DNA of 64,000 nt, taken from the NCBI RefSeq assembly GCF_964222135.1, contig NZ_CAXQBR010000107.1, positions 1 to 64,000 of the forward strand. The letters run 5' to 3'. Positions within the stretch are counted from its first letter, which is position 1, and each line of letters begins with the position of its first letter. The notes under the pieces are model-generated. The model was not told the origin of the DNA. It did no database searches and saw nothing but the letters and a program-made list of their open reading frames with translations. Position numbers and translations under genes: made by a program. This document shows, piece after piece, positions 41,118 through 49,602 of this stretch. Source of the stretch: Euzebya sp. GTDB lineage: Bacteria > Actinomycetota > Nitriliruptoria > Euzebyales > Euzebyaceae.

Positions 41118-41495
41118 TCAGTAGACCAGCGCGGTCGCGCCCGGGCGCGTCGCCAGCTCCACGAACCCGGCCGACCCGCCCATCGCGGTGCCGTCGCGGA
41201 GGTCGCCGGGGCCGATCCCGCGACGGGTCGCGCACGGCGTGCAGACCGTCACCGTCCCGGCCGCGTACACCGCGGACAGCAGGTCCACCAGCGGCGGCGC
41301 CTCCGGCACCGCGATGCCCTCCGCGACGCCCGGCACCGCCAGCCTGACCCCCTCGACGGCCAGGAACAGGTGCACGTCGAGCCCGCTCGCCACCGCGACC
41401 GAGGCGACGTTGCAGGCGAGGTTCGCCCGCTCGGGGTCGTCGGCGGCGTGGGTGGCCTTCACCACCAGCGACCGCCGGCCCTCCGGCGCCGTCAC
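41118..41495 (-). CDS. DsrE-family protein with C-x2-C
   Basis: 125 residues. 'LVVKATHAADDPERANLACNVASVAVASGLDVHLFLAVEGV' and 'VTVCTPCATRRGIGPGDL' are typical of the single DsrE proteins, with the active-site cysteines kept, unlike the DsrE-like trio at 35.8-36.8 kb. It overlaps pgl by GTGA and is the last gene of the zwf-pgl unit. Confidence 0.82.
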   Translation of the reverse strand: MTAPEGRRSLVVKATHAADDPERANLACNVASVAVASGLDVHLFLAVEGVRLAVPGVAEGIAVPEAPPLVDLLSAVYAAGTVTVCTPCATRRGIGPGDLRDGTAMGGSAGFVELATRPGATALVY

Positions 41496-42178
41496 CGGGC
41501 CGCCTCGGCGTCGGCGACGACGACCGCGTCGCGGCGGATGCGATGGGCGGGGAGGGGTGGGTGCCCGTCCAGGAGGGCCTGCAACGCCGCGGACTTGCCC
41601 GGCCCGGACACCTGCCACACGACCCACCGGGCCGCGTTGATCGCCGGGGCGGTCATCGTCATCCGCTGGTGGCCCCGGTAGACGCCCGAGAGGTCGATGC
41701 GGGCGGTCGAGTCGACGACGGGGTCGCCCGGGACCAGCGATGCGGTGTGGCCGTCGTCGCCGAGCCCCAGGTGGGCGACGTCGAGGCCGCCCAGCGCGGC
41801 GATCCGGGTGGCGTAGGCGCCGGCGGCGCCGATGGGGTCCGCGGCCTCGACGGGCATCGGGTGGCCCGTGGCGCCGGTGGGGTCGACCAGCGAGGTCGCG
41901 ATGGCCGTCCAGTTGCGGGCGGGGTCGCCGGCGGGGGCCAGGCGCTCGTCGACCTGGACCACGTGGACGCGCGGCCAGTCGACGTCCGCCCCGGCCAGGG
42001 CGATGTACAGCGGCACCGGCGTCGAGCCCCCGCTCAGGGCGAGCACGGCGGAGCCGCGCGCGTCGAGCGCGGACCGGAGCCACCCAACCACCAGGTCGCA
42101 GACGCGTGCGGTGACCGCCGCGGCGTCGGGGTGCACCTCCAGCTCGGGGGCGTCGTCGTGAGCGAGCTCAGTGGGCAT
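41492..42178 (-). CDS. pgl: 6-phosphogluconolactonase
   Basis: 228 residues of the NagB/DevB fold. 'VLALSGGSTPVPLYIAL', 'HVVQVDERLAP' and 'HLGLGDDGHTASLVPG' are the lactonase motifs. It hydrolyses 6-phosphogluconolactone after Zwf. Its ATG lies 11 bases inside the end of zwf, so it is coupled, and it overlaps the dsrE-like gene downstream. Confidence 0.92.
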   Translation of the reverse strand: MPTELAHDDAPELEVHPDAAAVTARVCDLVVGWLRSALDARGSAVLALSGGSTPVPLYIALAGADVDWPRVHVVQVDERLAPAGDPARNWTAIATSLVDPTGATGHPMPVEAADPIGAAGAYATRIAALGGLDVAHLGLGDDGHTASLVPGDPVVDSTARIDLSGVYRGHQRMTMTAPAINAARWVVWQVSGPGKSAALQALLDGHPPLPAHRIRRDAVVVADAEAAR

Positions 42179-43616
42179 GGTCCTCCGGGAGGTGCCAGCC
42201 GCGGGGGGCGATGAGCGCGTCCGCGGCGTCGGGGCCCCACGAGCCGTCGTGGTACAGGTGCACCTCGGGGCGGTGGCGCAGGATCGGTTCGACGAGCTCC
42301 CAGGTGCGCCCGATGCCGTCGGCCCGGGTGAAGAGGGTGCGGTCGCCGAGCAGGGCGTCGTGGAGCAGGCGCTCGTAGGCGTCGATGCGGCTGACGGGGT
42401 CGCCGCCGTCGCGGGAGAAGAACGACTCCTCGTAGCTGAAGCGCATCGAGGCAGGTCCGAGCTCGAGGCGGGGTCCCGGCCGCTTGGCGAGGAACGAGAT
42501 CGCGAACCCCTGGTCGCCGGCCATCTCGAGGGTCAGGTGGTCGCGGGACCGCTCGTCGACGCCGCGGCCGACGAACATCTGCCGGGGCGGCCGCTTGAAC
42601 GCGAGCGTGACGGTCTGGCGCTTCTCCGCCATCGCCTTGCCGGTCCGCAGGTAGATGGGGACGCCGGACCAGCGCCAGTTGTCGATCTCGACCTTCATGG
42701 CGGCGAAGGTCTCGGTGTCGGAGTCCGGCGCCACGCCCTCGGACGACCGGTACGAGCGGTACTGGCCGTAGACGACGTCGTCGGGGCTGACAGGCGCCAT
42801 CGACTCGAACACCTTGCGCTTCTCGTCCATGAGCGGGTCGGAGTCGAGGGACACCGGCGGCTCGAGCGCGATGACGCTGAGGACCTGGAAGAGGTGGCTG
42901 ACGACCATGTCCCGCATGGCGCCGGTCTCCTCGTAGAACGCCGCGCGGGACCCGATGCCGATCGTCTCGGGCACGTCGATCTGGATGTGGTCGATGTGCT
43001 GGCGGTTCCACACCGGCTCGAACATCCCGTTGGCGAAGCGCAGCGCCAGGACGTTCTGCAGCGCCTCCTTCCCGAGGAAGTGGTCGATCCGGTAGATCTG
43101 CTCCTCGGCGAGGACCGAGCGGACGGTCTCGTCCAGGGCGGCGAAGGAGTCCGGGTCGGTGCCGAACGGCTTCTCGAACACGACGCGGGCGCGCTGGTCC
43201 AGGCCGCAGGTGCCGATGCCCTCGGTGATCGGCCCGAACGTGGCCGGCGGGACGGCGAGGTAGAACAGCCGCGTCGGCTCGCCGCCGATCTCGGCCTCCG
43301 CCTCCGCCACCGCGTCCCGGACCCGGCTGGGGTCGTCGGGGCCGAAGCCGCCGCCGCGGTAGCGCAGGTGGCTGGCGAACTCGGCGAAGGCGTCCTCGTC
43401 GTCGACGCCGCGGCCGAACTCCTCGATGCCGGCCCGGGCCAGGTCGCCGTACTGCTCGTCGGGCATGTCCGACCGGGACGTCCCGATCACGACCCAGCGC
43501 TCGGGCATCAGCCCGGCGAGGTGGAGGTCCCAGAAGGCCGGCAGCAGCTTGCGGCGCGCCAGGTCGCCGTTGCCGCCGAACACGACGATCACCGCGTCGT
43601 CAGGTACCAGCTGCAC
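42168..43616 (-). CDS. zwf: Glucose-6-phosphate 1-dehydrogenase
   Basis: 482 residues. The NADP motif is 'VVFGGNGDLARRKLLPAFWDL' (G-x-x-G-D-L-A), the substrate/catalytic motif 'RIDHFLGKE', with 'EKPFGTD' before it. First step of the pentose phosphate pathway and main NADPH source. GTG 43616 is preceded by GAGGAGGT. Upstream, on the same strand, lie a 12-base-pair hairpin (43667-43699) and a 14-codon ORF with a strong ribosome site, a possible leader-control arrangement. Confidence 0.93.
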   Translation of the reverse strand: MQLVPDDAVIVVFGGNGDLARRKLLPAFWDLHLAGLMPERWVVIGTSRSDMPDEQYGDLARAGIEEFGRGVDDEDAFAEFASHLRYRGGGFGPDDPSRVRDAVAEAEAEIGGEPTRLFYLAVPPATFGPITEGIGTCGLDQRARVVFEKPFGTDPDSFAALDETVRSVLAEEQIYRIDHFLGKEALQNVLALRFANGMFEPVWNRQHIDHIQIDVPETIGIGSRAAFYEETGAMRDMVVSHLFQVLSVIALEPPVSLDSDPLMDEKRKVFESMAPVSPDDVVYGQYRSYRSSEGVAPDSDTETFAAMKVEIDNWRWSGVPIYLRTGKAMAEKRQTVTLAFKRPPRQMFVGRGVDERSRDHLTLEMAGDQGFAISFLAKRPGPRLELGPASMRFSYEESFFSRDGGDPVSRIDAYERLLHDALLGDRTLFTRADGIGRTWELVEPILRHRPEVHLYHDGSWGPDAADALIAPRGWHLPEDHAH

Positions 43617-43666
43617 CGCGCCACCTCCTCGGTCGACCACGACGGCAGCGTAGAGCGGGGAACGAG

Positions 43667-43699
43667 ACGCCGCCCGGACCAAGGCGATCCGGGCGGCGT
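43667..43699 (-). terminator. Strong hairpin between the zwf leader ORF and zwf
   Basis: A perfect 12-base inverted repeat (ACGCCGCCCGGA at 43667-43678 with TCCGGGCGGCGT at 43688-43699), loop 9. No U-run follows in either direction. It stands 51 bases before the zwf start and after the 14-codon ORF, so it could act as an attenuator or a processing site. Confidence 0.5.
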
Positions 43700-43866
43700 G
43701 TGTTGCTTCAACTCGTGCATCCACACCGTTCGGTCTGGTGCCGTCGGCCCGTGGGGGCCGAGTTCGGCGGGTGTGACCACGTCCCGCGACCTAGGGCGGG
43801 TGATGGGCGTGGATTCGCATCAGGCGACCTTGTCGTCGGTCCTGGATGCAGAAGGACCGAGGACGC

Positions 43867-43911
43867 CTAGCGGCGCATCACCTCGACGGTCACGCAATGA
43901 CTGGAACTCAT
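43867..43911 (-). CDS. 14-codon leader peptide candidate upstream of zwf
   Basis: Reads MSSSHCVTVEVMRR, with an unusually strong ribosome site (GAAAGGAGGTGG about 9 bases before the ATG). TACACT at 43951-43946 gives a start of transcription about 28 bases upstream. The stop is TAG at 43867. About 250 bases with no other ORF and a strong hairpin separate it from zwf. The size, the strong initiation and the placement fit a regulatory leader peptide. The region 43700-43866 shows nothing else. Confidence 0.5.
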   Translation of the reverse strand: MSSSHCVTVEVMRR

Positions 43912-43945
43912 TGTGCTCGGACCACCTCCTTTCAGTCGTGCGGGC

Positions 43946-43951
43946 AGTGTA
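43946..43951 (-). promoter_or_regulatory. -10 box of the zwf leader transcript
   Basis: TACACT on the minus strand in the context GCGCTACACTGCC, the same extended -10 as the tRNA-Lys promoter. No good -35 is visible. Divergent from the YgfZ-like gene, whose own TACCGT -10 is at 43995-44000. Confidence 0.45.
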
Positions 43952-44008
43952 GCGCCCCCGACCGCGGGGTCGCTCGGGAGATGGACCCCCCACGTACCGT
44001 GGGATGCG

Positions 44009-44935
44009 ATGTCACCCACGCCGTCACCCACGCCCCTGCTCGACCAGACCGCCGTCCACGTCCGCACCGACGGTGTGGTCCGGGTGACCGGACCGGACCG
44101 GCTCACCTACCTGCACTCCCTCCTCAGCCAGCACCTCGAGGACGCCACCCCGGGGACGGTCGCCGACTTCCTCCACCTGGACGCGAAGGGCGATCCGCTG
44201 GCGATGGGCACCGCGGTCGTCCACGCCGAGGCCGTCCTCCTGGTCGTGCCGCGCGAGGTGGCGGCCGACACCGCCGATCGCCTGGACCGGTTCCGCTTCA
44301 TGATGCAGGTGGAGGTCGCCGACCTGACCGGGGAGTGGGTCGTCGCGAGCCTGCGGGGCCCGGAACCCGTCGACGCGCCGGGCGCCCGCAGCCAGCCGAT
44401 GACCGCGGCGCCGCACGGACCGGGGATGGTCGTGCGCACCGCCGACGGCGGCGTCGACCTGCTCGGACCGGAGTCGTGGGTGGTCGAGCGGGTCCGCGAG
44501 CTCGACCTGCCCGCAGCCGACCAGGAGGACTTCGAGCGCTGGCGGATCACCGCGGGCGTGCCCGGGTGGGGGTCGGAGGTCACGGCCGGCCGTCGGACCC
44601 AGGAGCTCGGGTTGCTGCCGACCCACGTGCACCTGCGGAAGGGCTGCTACCCCGGCCAGGAGTCGATCGCGAAGATCCACAACCTGGGCCGTCCGCGCCG
44701 GGCGCTCGCGGTCGTCACGAGCGACGTGGCGCTGGAACCGGGCACCACCCTCGGCGAGGGCCGTCGACCCGGTGAGGTCACCAGCGCCGCCGACCGCCCG
44801 GAGGGCGGGTCGATCGCGCTCGCCCTGCTCGGGCTGGTCGACGGCGACCTGCCCACGGAGGTCCGGACCGCCGACGGCGCCCCGGTCGCGGTCGTCCGGC
44901 GGGTCGGCGAGGGGCTCCCCCAACCCGGGGCCTGA
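44009..44935 (+). CDS. ygfZ: YgfZ/GcvT-like folate-binding protein
   Basis: 308 residues with the YgfZ signature 'KGCYPGQE' (about residues 211-218) and the GcvT-like folate-binding fold ('RLTYLHSLLSQHLED' at the start). YgfZ helps assembly or repair of certain Fe-S enzymes in a folate-dependent way. TACCGT at 43995-44000 lies 8 bases before the ATG (leaderless). Confidence 0.88.
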   Translation: MSPTPSPTPLLDQTAVHVRTDGVVRVTGPDRLTYLHSLLSQHLEDATPGTVADFLHLDAKGDPLAMGTAVVHAEAVLLVVPREVAADTADRLDRFRFMMQVEVADLTGEWVVASLRGPEPVDAPGARSQPMTAAPHGPGMVVRTADGGVDLLGPESWVVERVRELDLPAADQEDFERWRITAGVPGWGSEVTAGRRTQELGLLPTHVHLRKGCYPGQESIAKIHNLGRPRRALAVVTSDVALEPGTTLGEGRRPGEVTSAADRPEGGSIALALLGLVDGDLPTEVRTADGAPVAVVRRVGEGLPQPGA

Positions 44936-44948
44936 GCACCCGGGGGGG

Positions 44949-45839
44949 TCAGGGGCGGGTCCGCTTGTCCGCGTACATCGCCATGTCGGCCCGGCCGAGC
45001 AGCGCGTCGACGTCGTCGTCGGGCCCGAGCGCCGCGACCCCGATCGACGCGCCGATCGCCAGCTCCCGTCCCTCCCACTCGATCGGCTGGGCGATCGTGG
45101 CGACCAGCCGCTCGGCCAGGCCGTCGGCAGCGCCTGCCACCGTCCGGACCACGAACTCGTCCCCGCCGTAGCGGCACGCCAGGTCCGCGGGCCGGACCGC
45201 GGCGGCCAGCCGCCGGCCGACGACCGCGAGGACGTGGTCGCCGGCGGCGTGCCCGTGGCCGTCGTTGATGTGCTTGAAGCCGTCCAGGTCGATCAGGTGG
45301 ACCACCACCGGCCGCCCCGCCGCCACGTCGGCAGCCAGCGCCTCGTGCAGGTGGGCGCGGTTGGCCAGACCGGTCAGCGCGTCGTGGCCGGCTTGGTGCG
45401 CGAGCTCGCGCCGCTGGTCGTTCAGGGTCCGCATCGCGCGGGTCCGGGCGGTCACGTCGGTCGCCGTGAGGAGGATCGCGCCGATCCCCGCCGACCCCCG
45501 CGGCAGCGGCGTCAGATCGACCTGCCAGTGCACGTCCGGCGTGGCGGGCGGGGCGAGGCGCGGGCGCCCGCTGACCACGTGGCCGACCGACGCACGGGCG
45601 CGGAGCAGGACCCCGCGGCAGCGGTCCTCGACCTGGCGGCCGAGGTCGCCGAGCACCTCGGACGGCGTGCGCCCCGCGACCGCCGCCGGGTCCTGGCGGT
45701 ACAGGCTCGCGAGCGCGTGGTTGACGGCCAGGTGGCGGAGGTCGAGGTCGAGGACCCCGAGCGGGAGGGGCGCGTCGGTCAGCAGCCGCTCGAGCAGGCC
45801 GTCGACCAGCCAGCCGGGGAGGTCGGGCGCGGCGCTCAC
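44949..45839 (-). CDS. PAS-GGDEF diguanylate cyclase
   Basis: 296 residues: a PAS-like sensor (about 15-130), a short linker, and a GGDEF domain with 'RYGGDEF' intact plus 'DLDGFKHINDGHGHAAGD'. It should make c-di-GMP from two GTP. No RxxD inhibitory site is evident upstream of GGDEF. The next gene upstream on the same strand is an EAL protein 12 bases away, so synthesis and breakdown are encoded together. Confidence 0.9.
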   Translation of the reverse strand: MSAAPDLPGWLVDGLLERLLTDAPLPLGVLDLDLRHLAVNHALASLYRQDPAAVAGRTPSEVLGDLGRQVEDRCRGVLLRARASVGHVVSGRPRLAPPATPDVHWQVDLTPLPRGSAGIGAILLTATDVTARTRAMRTLNDQRRELAHQAGHDALTGLANRAHLHEALAADVAAGRPVVVHLIDLDGFKHINDGHGHAAGDHVLAVVGRRLAAAVRPADLACRYGGDEFVVRTVAGAADGLAERLVATIAQPIEWEGRELAIGASIGVAALGPDDDVDALLGRADMAMYADKRTRP

Positions 45840-45851
45840 CGGTCCAGCGAC

Positions 45852-47201
45852 CTACCGACGGGACGCGCGCGGCAGGTGCCAGTCGCCGGCGAGCAGGTCC
45901 TCGAGCACCAGCGCGTCGGAGAACAGGTACCCCTGCATGAGGTCGACGCCGATCCCCGTCGCGACCGCCGCCTGCTCGGGGGTCTCGATGCCCTCGGCGA
46001 CGACCACCATGTCGAGGACGCGGCACACGTCGACGGTCGCCTTCACGATCGCCCCGGTCCGCCGGTCGGTCGTCAGCGTCCGGGCGAAGGTCTGGTCGAG
46101 CTTCACCGTCGAGACCGGCAGGTCCCGCAGGCGGGCGAGGGAGGAGTAGCCGACGCCGAAGTCGTCGAGGGCGATGTCGAAGCCGGCGGCGCGGAGGTCG
46201 CTGAGGATCCGGATCGCGTTGCGCCCGTCATCGATGACCGCGGTCTCGGTCACCTCGAGGGTGACGTGACGGGCGTCGAGGCCGCTCTGCTCGAGCGCGG
46301 CGGTCAGCTCCGAGACGAGCAGCGGCTGGCGCAGGTTCACCGCCGACAGGTTGACCGCGACCCCGGCGTGCAGGCCGGCGTCCTGCCACCGACGGCACGC
46401 GGCGAGCGCCTGGCCGAGCACGATGTCGAGCATCGGGTCGACCAGGCCGGTCTGCTCGGCCAGGGGCACGAACTCCGCCGGCGACACCACCCCCATCCGC
46501 GGGTCGTCCCAGCGGACCAGCGCCTCGGCCTTCACCATCGTCCCGTCGGGGTCGACGATCGGCTGGAACGCCGCTCGCAGCGTGTGGCCCGCCGGGTCCT
46601 CGAGCGCCTCGGACAGGGCGGCGGCGACCATCAGCCGGCGGCGGACGGTCCCGGGGTCCTCGGTCTGGTGCAGCTCGAGGCCGGTGCTGTGCCGCGAGGC
46701 GTCGGTGGCCGCGCTGATGGCCCGCCGGAGCAGCACGGCGGCGTCCGGCTCGCCCTGGGCCACCCCGACCGACGACGAGAGGCGGAGGCCGACCCCGTCG
46801 ACGTCCATCGGCCGGGCGATCGCGGCGCGCAGCGTCCGGCCGAGGTGGTGGGCGGGCATGAACGGCCTGGCCATCATGGCGACGCAGAAGCGCTCCTCGC
46901 CGAGGGTGCCGACCGGCCAGTCGCCGACCGCCTCGCGCAACCGGCGTCCCACCTCGGCGACGACGGTCTGGGCGTGCTCGTCGCCGAGCACGGTCTGGAC
47001 GTCGCGGAGGCCGTCGAGCTCGACGACCAGGACCGCCGGGTTGCCGCCGCCCCGCTGGAAGAGGCCGTGGGCCTGGTCGAGGAACGGCAGCCGGGTCGGC
47101 ATGCCCCCGGTGACGTCCTCCAGCCACGCGCTCGCGGCCGCGCGGCGCTGCTGCAGGTCCTGCGCGACGCGCTGATCGTCCCCGACGGGATCCGCCTCCA
47201 C
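45852..47201 (-). CDS. Degenerate GGDEF - EAL c-di-GMP phosphodiesterase
   Basis: About 449 residues. The N-terminal half is a GGDEF-like domain in which the motif reads 'GEERF', so no cyclase activity is expected. The C-terminal EAL domain is intact ('KAEALVRW', 'NLSAVNL', 'EVTET', 'LDDFGVGYSS', 'VAEGIET', 'MQGYLFS'). GTG 47201 is a tentative start; ATG 47102 is possible. It lies 12 bases before the diguanylate cyclase and is probably co-transcribed with it. Confidence 0.86.
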   Translation of the reverse strand: MEADPVGDDQRVAQDLQQRRAAASAWLEDVTGGMPTRLPFLDQAHGLFQRGGGNPAVLVVELDGLRDVQTVLGDEHAQTVVAEVGRRLREAVGDWPVGTLGEERFCVAMMARPFMPAHHLGRTLRAAIARPMDVDGVGLRLSSSVGVAQGEPDAAVLLRRAISAATDASRHSTGLELHQTEDPGTVRRRLMVAAALSEALEDPAGHTLRAAFQPIVDPDGTMVKAEALVRWDDPRMGVVSPAEFVPLAEQTGLVDPMLDIVLGQALAACRRWQDAGLHAGVAVNLSAVNLRQPLLVSELTAALEQSGLDARHVTLEVTETAVIDDGRNAIRILSDLRAAGFDIALDDFGVGYSSLARLRDLPVSTVKLDQTFARTLTTDRRTGAIVKATVDVCRVLDMVVVAEGIETPEQAAVATGIGVDLMQGYLFSDALVLEDLLAGDWHLPRASRR

Positions 47202-47218
47202 GCCGCCGAGCGTAGCGG

Positions 47219-47692
47219 TCAGCTGCCCCGCATCTGGTCGATGGCCTTCAGCGCCTGCGCGGCGTGGGTCTTCGCCTGCGCGCGCTTCCACACCTTGGCG
47301 ACCGTCCCGTCGGCGGCGATGAGCACGCTCGAGCGGATCACCCCGACGGAGGTGCGGCCGTACAGGGTCTTCTCGCCCCACGCGCCGTAGGTCTCCATGA
47401 CCGCGTGGTCGACGTCGGAGAGGAGGGTGTGGGGCAGGTCGTGGTTGGCGCAGAACGCCGCGTGGGACGCCTGGTCGTCGGGGGAGATCCCGAGGACCGC
47501 GACGCCCCGCTCGGTGAAGTCGTCCCAGGCGTCCCGGATCCCCTCCGCCTGGGTGGTGCAGCCCGGGGTCTCGTCCTTCGGGTAGAAGTAGACGAGCACC
47601 GGCTGGCCGCGGAGGTCGGACAGGGTGACCTCGCGGCCCTCGGCGTCGGGCAGGGTGAAGTCGGGGGCGGTGTCGCCCACCTCGATGTGCAC
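47219..47692 (-). CDS. bcp: Thiol peroxidase Bcp/PrxQ (AhpC-TSA)
   Basis: 157 residues. The peroxidatic Cys is in 'ETPGCTTQAEG' and the fold pattern 'GDTAPDFTLPDAEGREVTLSDLRG' is classical. The resolving Cys of PrxQ (five residues later) is not present, so it is 1-Cys-like; another Cys lies in 'HAAFCANHDL'. It reduces hydroperoxides. The EAL gene follows on the same strand. Confidence 0.92.
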   Translation of the reverse strand: MHIEVGDTAPDFTLPDAEGREVTLSDLRGQPVLVYFYPKDETPGCTTQAEGIRDAWDDFTERGVAVLGISPDDQASHAAFCANHDLPHTLLSDVDHAVMETYGAWGEKTLYGRTSVGVIRSSVLIAADGTVAKVWKRAQAKTHAAQALKAIDQMRGS

Positions 47693-47786
47693 GTCGGTGT
47701 CCCTTCCTCTGCAGCGGGCAGGTCGCGGGGAGCCGCCGTAGGCTCCACCGGCGTCAGGCTCTCAGAGCGTCGAGGTGGAGGCCAAC

Positions 47787-48287
47787 GTGACCGTCGAGGT
47801 GTACGTCGAGATCCCCAAGGGGTCCCGCAACAAGTACGAGTGGGACCACGAGACGGGCGCGTTCCGCCTGGACCGGATGCTCTACTCCGCGGTGCACTAC
47901 CCGGGCGACTACGGCTTCATCCCCGACACCTGGTCCGGCGACGACGACCCCCTCGACGCGCTGGTGCTGCTCGGCGACCCGACGTTCCCCGGGTGCACGA
48001 TCACCGCCCGCGTGGTCGGCGTGTTCGACATGACCGACGACAAGGGCTGGGACGCGAAGATCATCACCGTGGCCGACGCCGACCCCCGCTGGGCGGAGGT
48101 CCACGACCTCCACGACCTGCCGGGCCACGTCCTGAAGGAGGTCCAGCACTTCTTCAGCGTGTACAAGGACCTCGAGGGCAAGGCCGTCACCGTCGACGGC
48201 TTCCGCAGCCGGGACGCCGCGCTCGACCAGATCGCCCAGGACCGCGCCCGGTTCGCGTCGCTCGACCCCAAGCCCCGGATGCCCTGA
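47787..48287 (+). CDS. ppa: Inorganic pyrophosphatase (family I)
   Basis: 166 residues beginning 'VEVYVEIPKGSRNKYE', with the active-site block 'YGFIPDTWSGDDDPLDALV' (D-x-D-P-x-D) and 'KGWDAKIITV'. It hydrolyses pyrophosphate to drive biosynthesis. GTG 47787 is chosen over GTG 47775 because GGAGG lies 5 bases before it and the N terminus then fits the family. Confidence 0.95.
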   Translation: MTVEVYVEIPKGSRNKYEWDHETGAFRLDRMLYSAVHYPGDYGFIPDTWSGDDDPLDALVLLGDPTFPGCTITARVVGVFDMTDDKGWDAKIITVADADPRWAEVHDLHDLPGHVLKEVQHFFSVYKDLEGKAVTVDGFRSRDAALDQIAQDRARFASLDPKPRMP

Positions 48288-48338
48288 GCGCACGCGCTGC
48301 AGGCGGTCCGTGACGGAGCGACAGCTCAGGCGCATGAT

Positions 48339-49589
48339 GTGGCGGTCGATCAGAACCCGCCCCCGTCCCCGACCGACCCCCGAGCGTCCGAGCTGCGCAC
48401 CTTCCCCCACCGGCGTCGACCGCTGGTGACCGCCGTGGTCGCCAGCGCCCTCGTGCTGCTCGCCCACCCCGCCGCGGTGCCCGCGGCCACCGGCGGTCCG
48501 GACACCGACCCGGCCGGGACCCCCGAGCTCGCCGTCCAGGTCGAATCGGACCCCGACGTGCAGGCGGCGCGGTCCACGTTGGACGCCGCCCACGCGCGGG
48601 CCGCGGAGGCCTCGCGCCGCCTGGACGACCTGGCGGCCACCTTCGAGACCGCCCGCGGCCACGCCGAGCGGCTGGCTGACGAGCTCGCCGGCGCGGACGA
48701 CCGGGTCGCCGACGCGGAGGAGGCCGTCCGGGAGGCCCAGGCGGCGCACGCCGAGCAGGTCCGTGCCGCCTACATGCAACCCGGCCTGGACCTCGTCCGC
48801 GTCTCGGGCGCGTTCCTCCTGTCGCCCGACGTCGGCAGCGCCCTCCACGCGAGCGCCGTGATGGAGCGGGTGGCCGCGAACCGGTCCGCCACGGTCCGGT
48901 CGGTCGCCCAAGCCGGCCGGGAGGTGCTGGCCGACATCGGCAACCAGCGCGACATCGCCGGCGGCACGGCGGCGTCGATGCGGGACGTGGAGGACCTGAG
49001 CGCGACGTTCACCCAGGCGCTCGAGCAGGCCCAGGCCGAGGTCGCGGCGGCCGAGGACGCCCTGGCCGACGCCGAGGCGGACGCGGAGGCCCGCCTGGCC
49101 GCGGAGGCGGCCCTGTCCGCAGCCGGCGTGGGCGTCGTCGGCGGGACGACCGCCGCCGGCACCGTGATCGCGACGATCAACGGCGGGACCCAGGAGATGG
49201 CGTGCCCGCTGGGGCAGCCCAACGGGTTCATCGACTCCTGGGGGTTCCCGCGGTCGGGCGGGCGCAGCCACAAGGGCGTGGACATGTTCGCCGCCTACGG
49301 CGCACCGATCTACGCGGCCGCCGACGGCTACGTCCGGCGCGTCTTCAACAACGCGCTCGGGGGCCTGTCGATCGACACGGTCGACGCCCTCGGCAACCGC
49401 TACTACCACGCGCACCTCTCGGCGGCGTACGTCGTCGACGGCCAGAGCGTGCAGGCGGGGCAGCTGATCGGCGCCAACGGCAACAGCGGCAACGCGATCG
49501 CCACCCCGCCCCACCTGCACTGGCAGTTCCACCCCGCCGACGGCGGACCCGTCAACCCCTACCCGCTGGCCGCCGCCCTCTGCCGGTAG
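48339..49589 (+). CDS. Secreted M23 peptidase with coiled-coil domain
   Basis: 416 residues: a signal peptide (about 28-50, 'VTAVVASALVLLAHPAAVPAA'), a long coiled coil (about 70-260) rich in Ala/Glu/Arg, then an M23 LytM domain with zinc ligands in 'SHKGVDMF', 'HAHLSA' and 'HLHWQFHP'. It is expected to cut peptidoglycan cross-links, with the coiled coil as a regulatory or FtsX-binding part. GTG start. Independent transcript after ppa. Confidence 0.88.
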   Translation: MAVDQNPPPSPTDPRASELRTFPHRRRPLVTAVVASALVLLAHPAAVPAATGGPDTDPAGTPELAVQVESDPDVQAARSTLDAAHARAAEASRRLDDLAATFETARGHAERLADELAGADDRVADAEEAVREAQAAHAEQVRAAYMQPGLDLVRVSGAFLLSPDVGSALHASAVMERVAANRSATVRSVAQAGREVLADIGNQRDIAGGTAASMRDVEDLSATFTQALEQAQAEVAAAEDALADAEADAEARLAAEAALSAAGVGVVGGTTAAGTVIATINGGTQEMACPLGQPNGFIDSWGFPRSGGRSHKGVDMFAAYGAPIYAAADGYVRRVFNNALGGLSIDTVDALGNRYYHAHLSAAYVVDGQSVQAGQLIGANGNSGNAIATPPHLHWQFHPADGGPVNPYPLAAALCR

Positions 49590-49602
49590 ACTCCGGGCCG
49601 CC

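Noticed and set aside
43917-43929. CACCTCCTTTC resembling the 3' end of 16S rRNA
   Set aside because: No other 16S sequence lies upstream. On the opposite strand the same bases are a strong Shine-Dalgarno site (GAAAGGAGGTG) before a short ORF.
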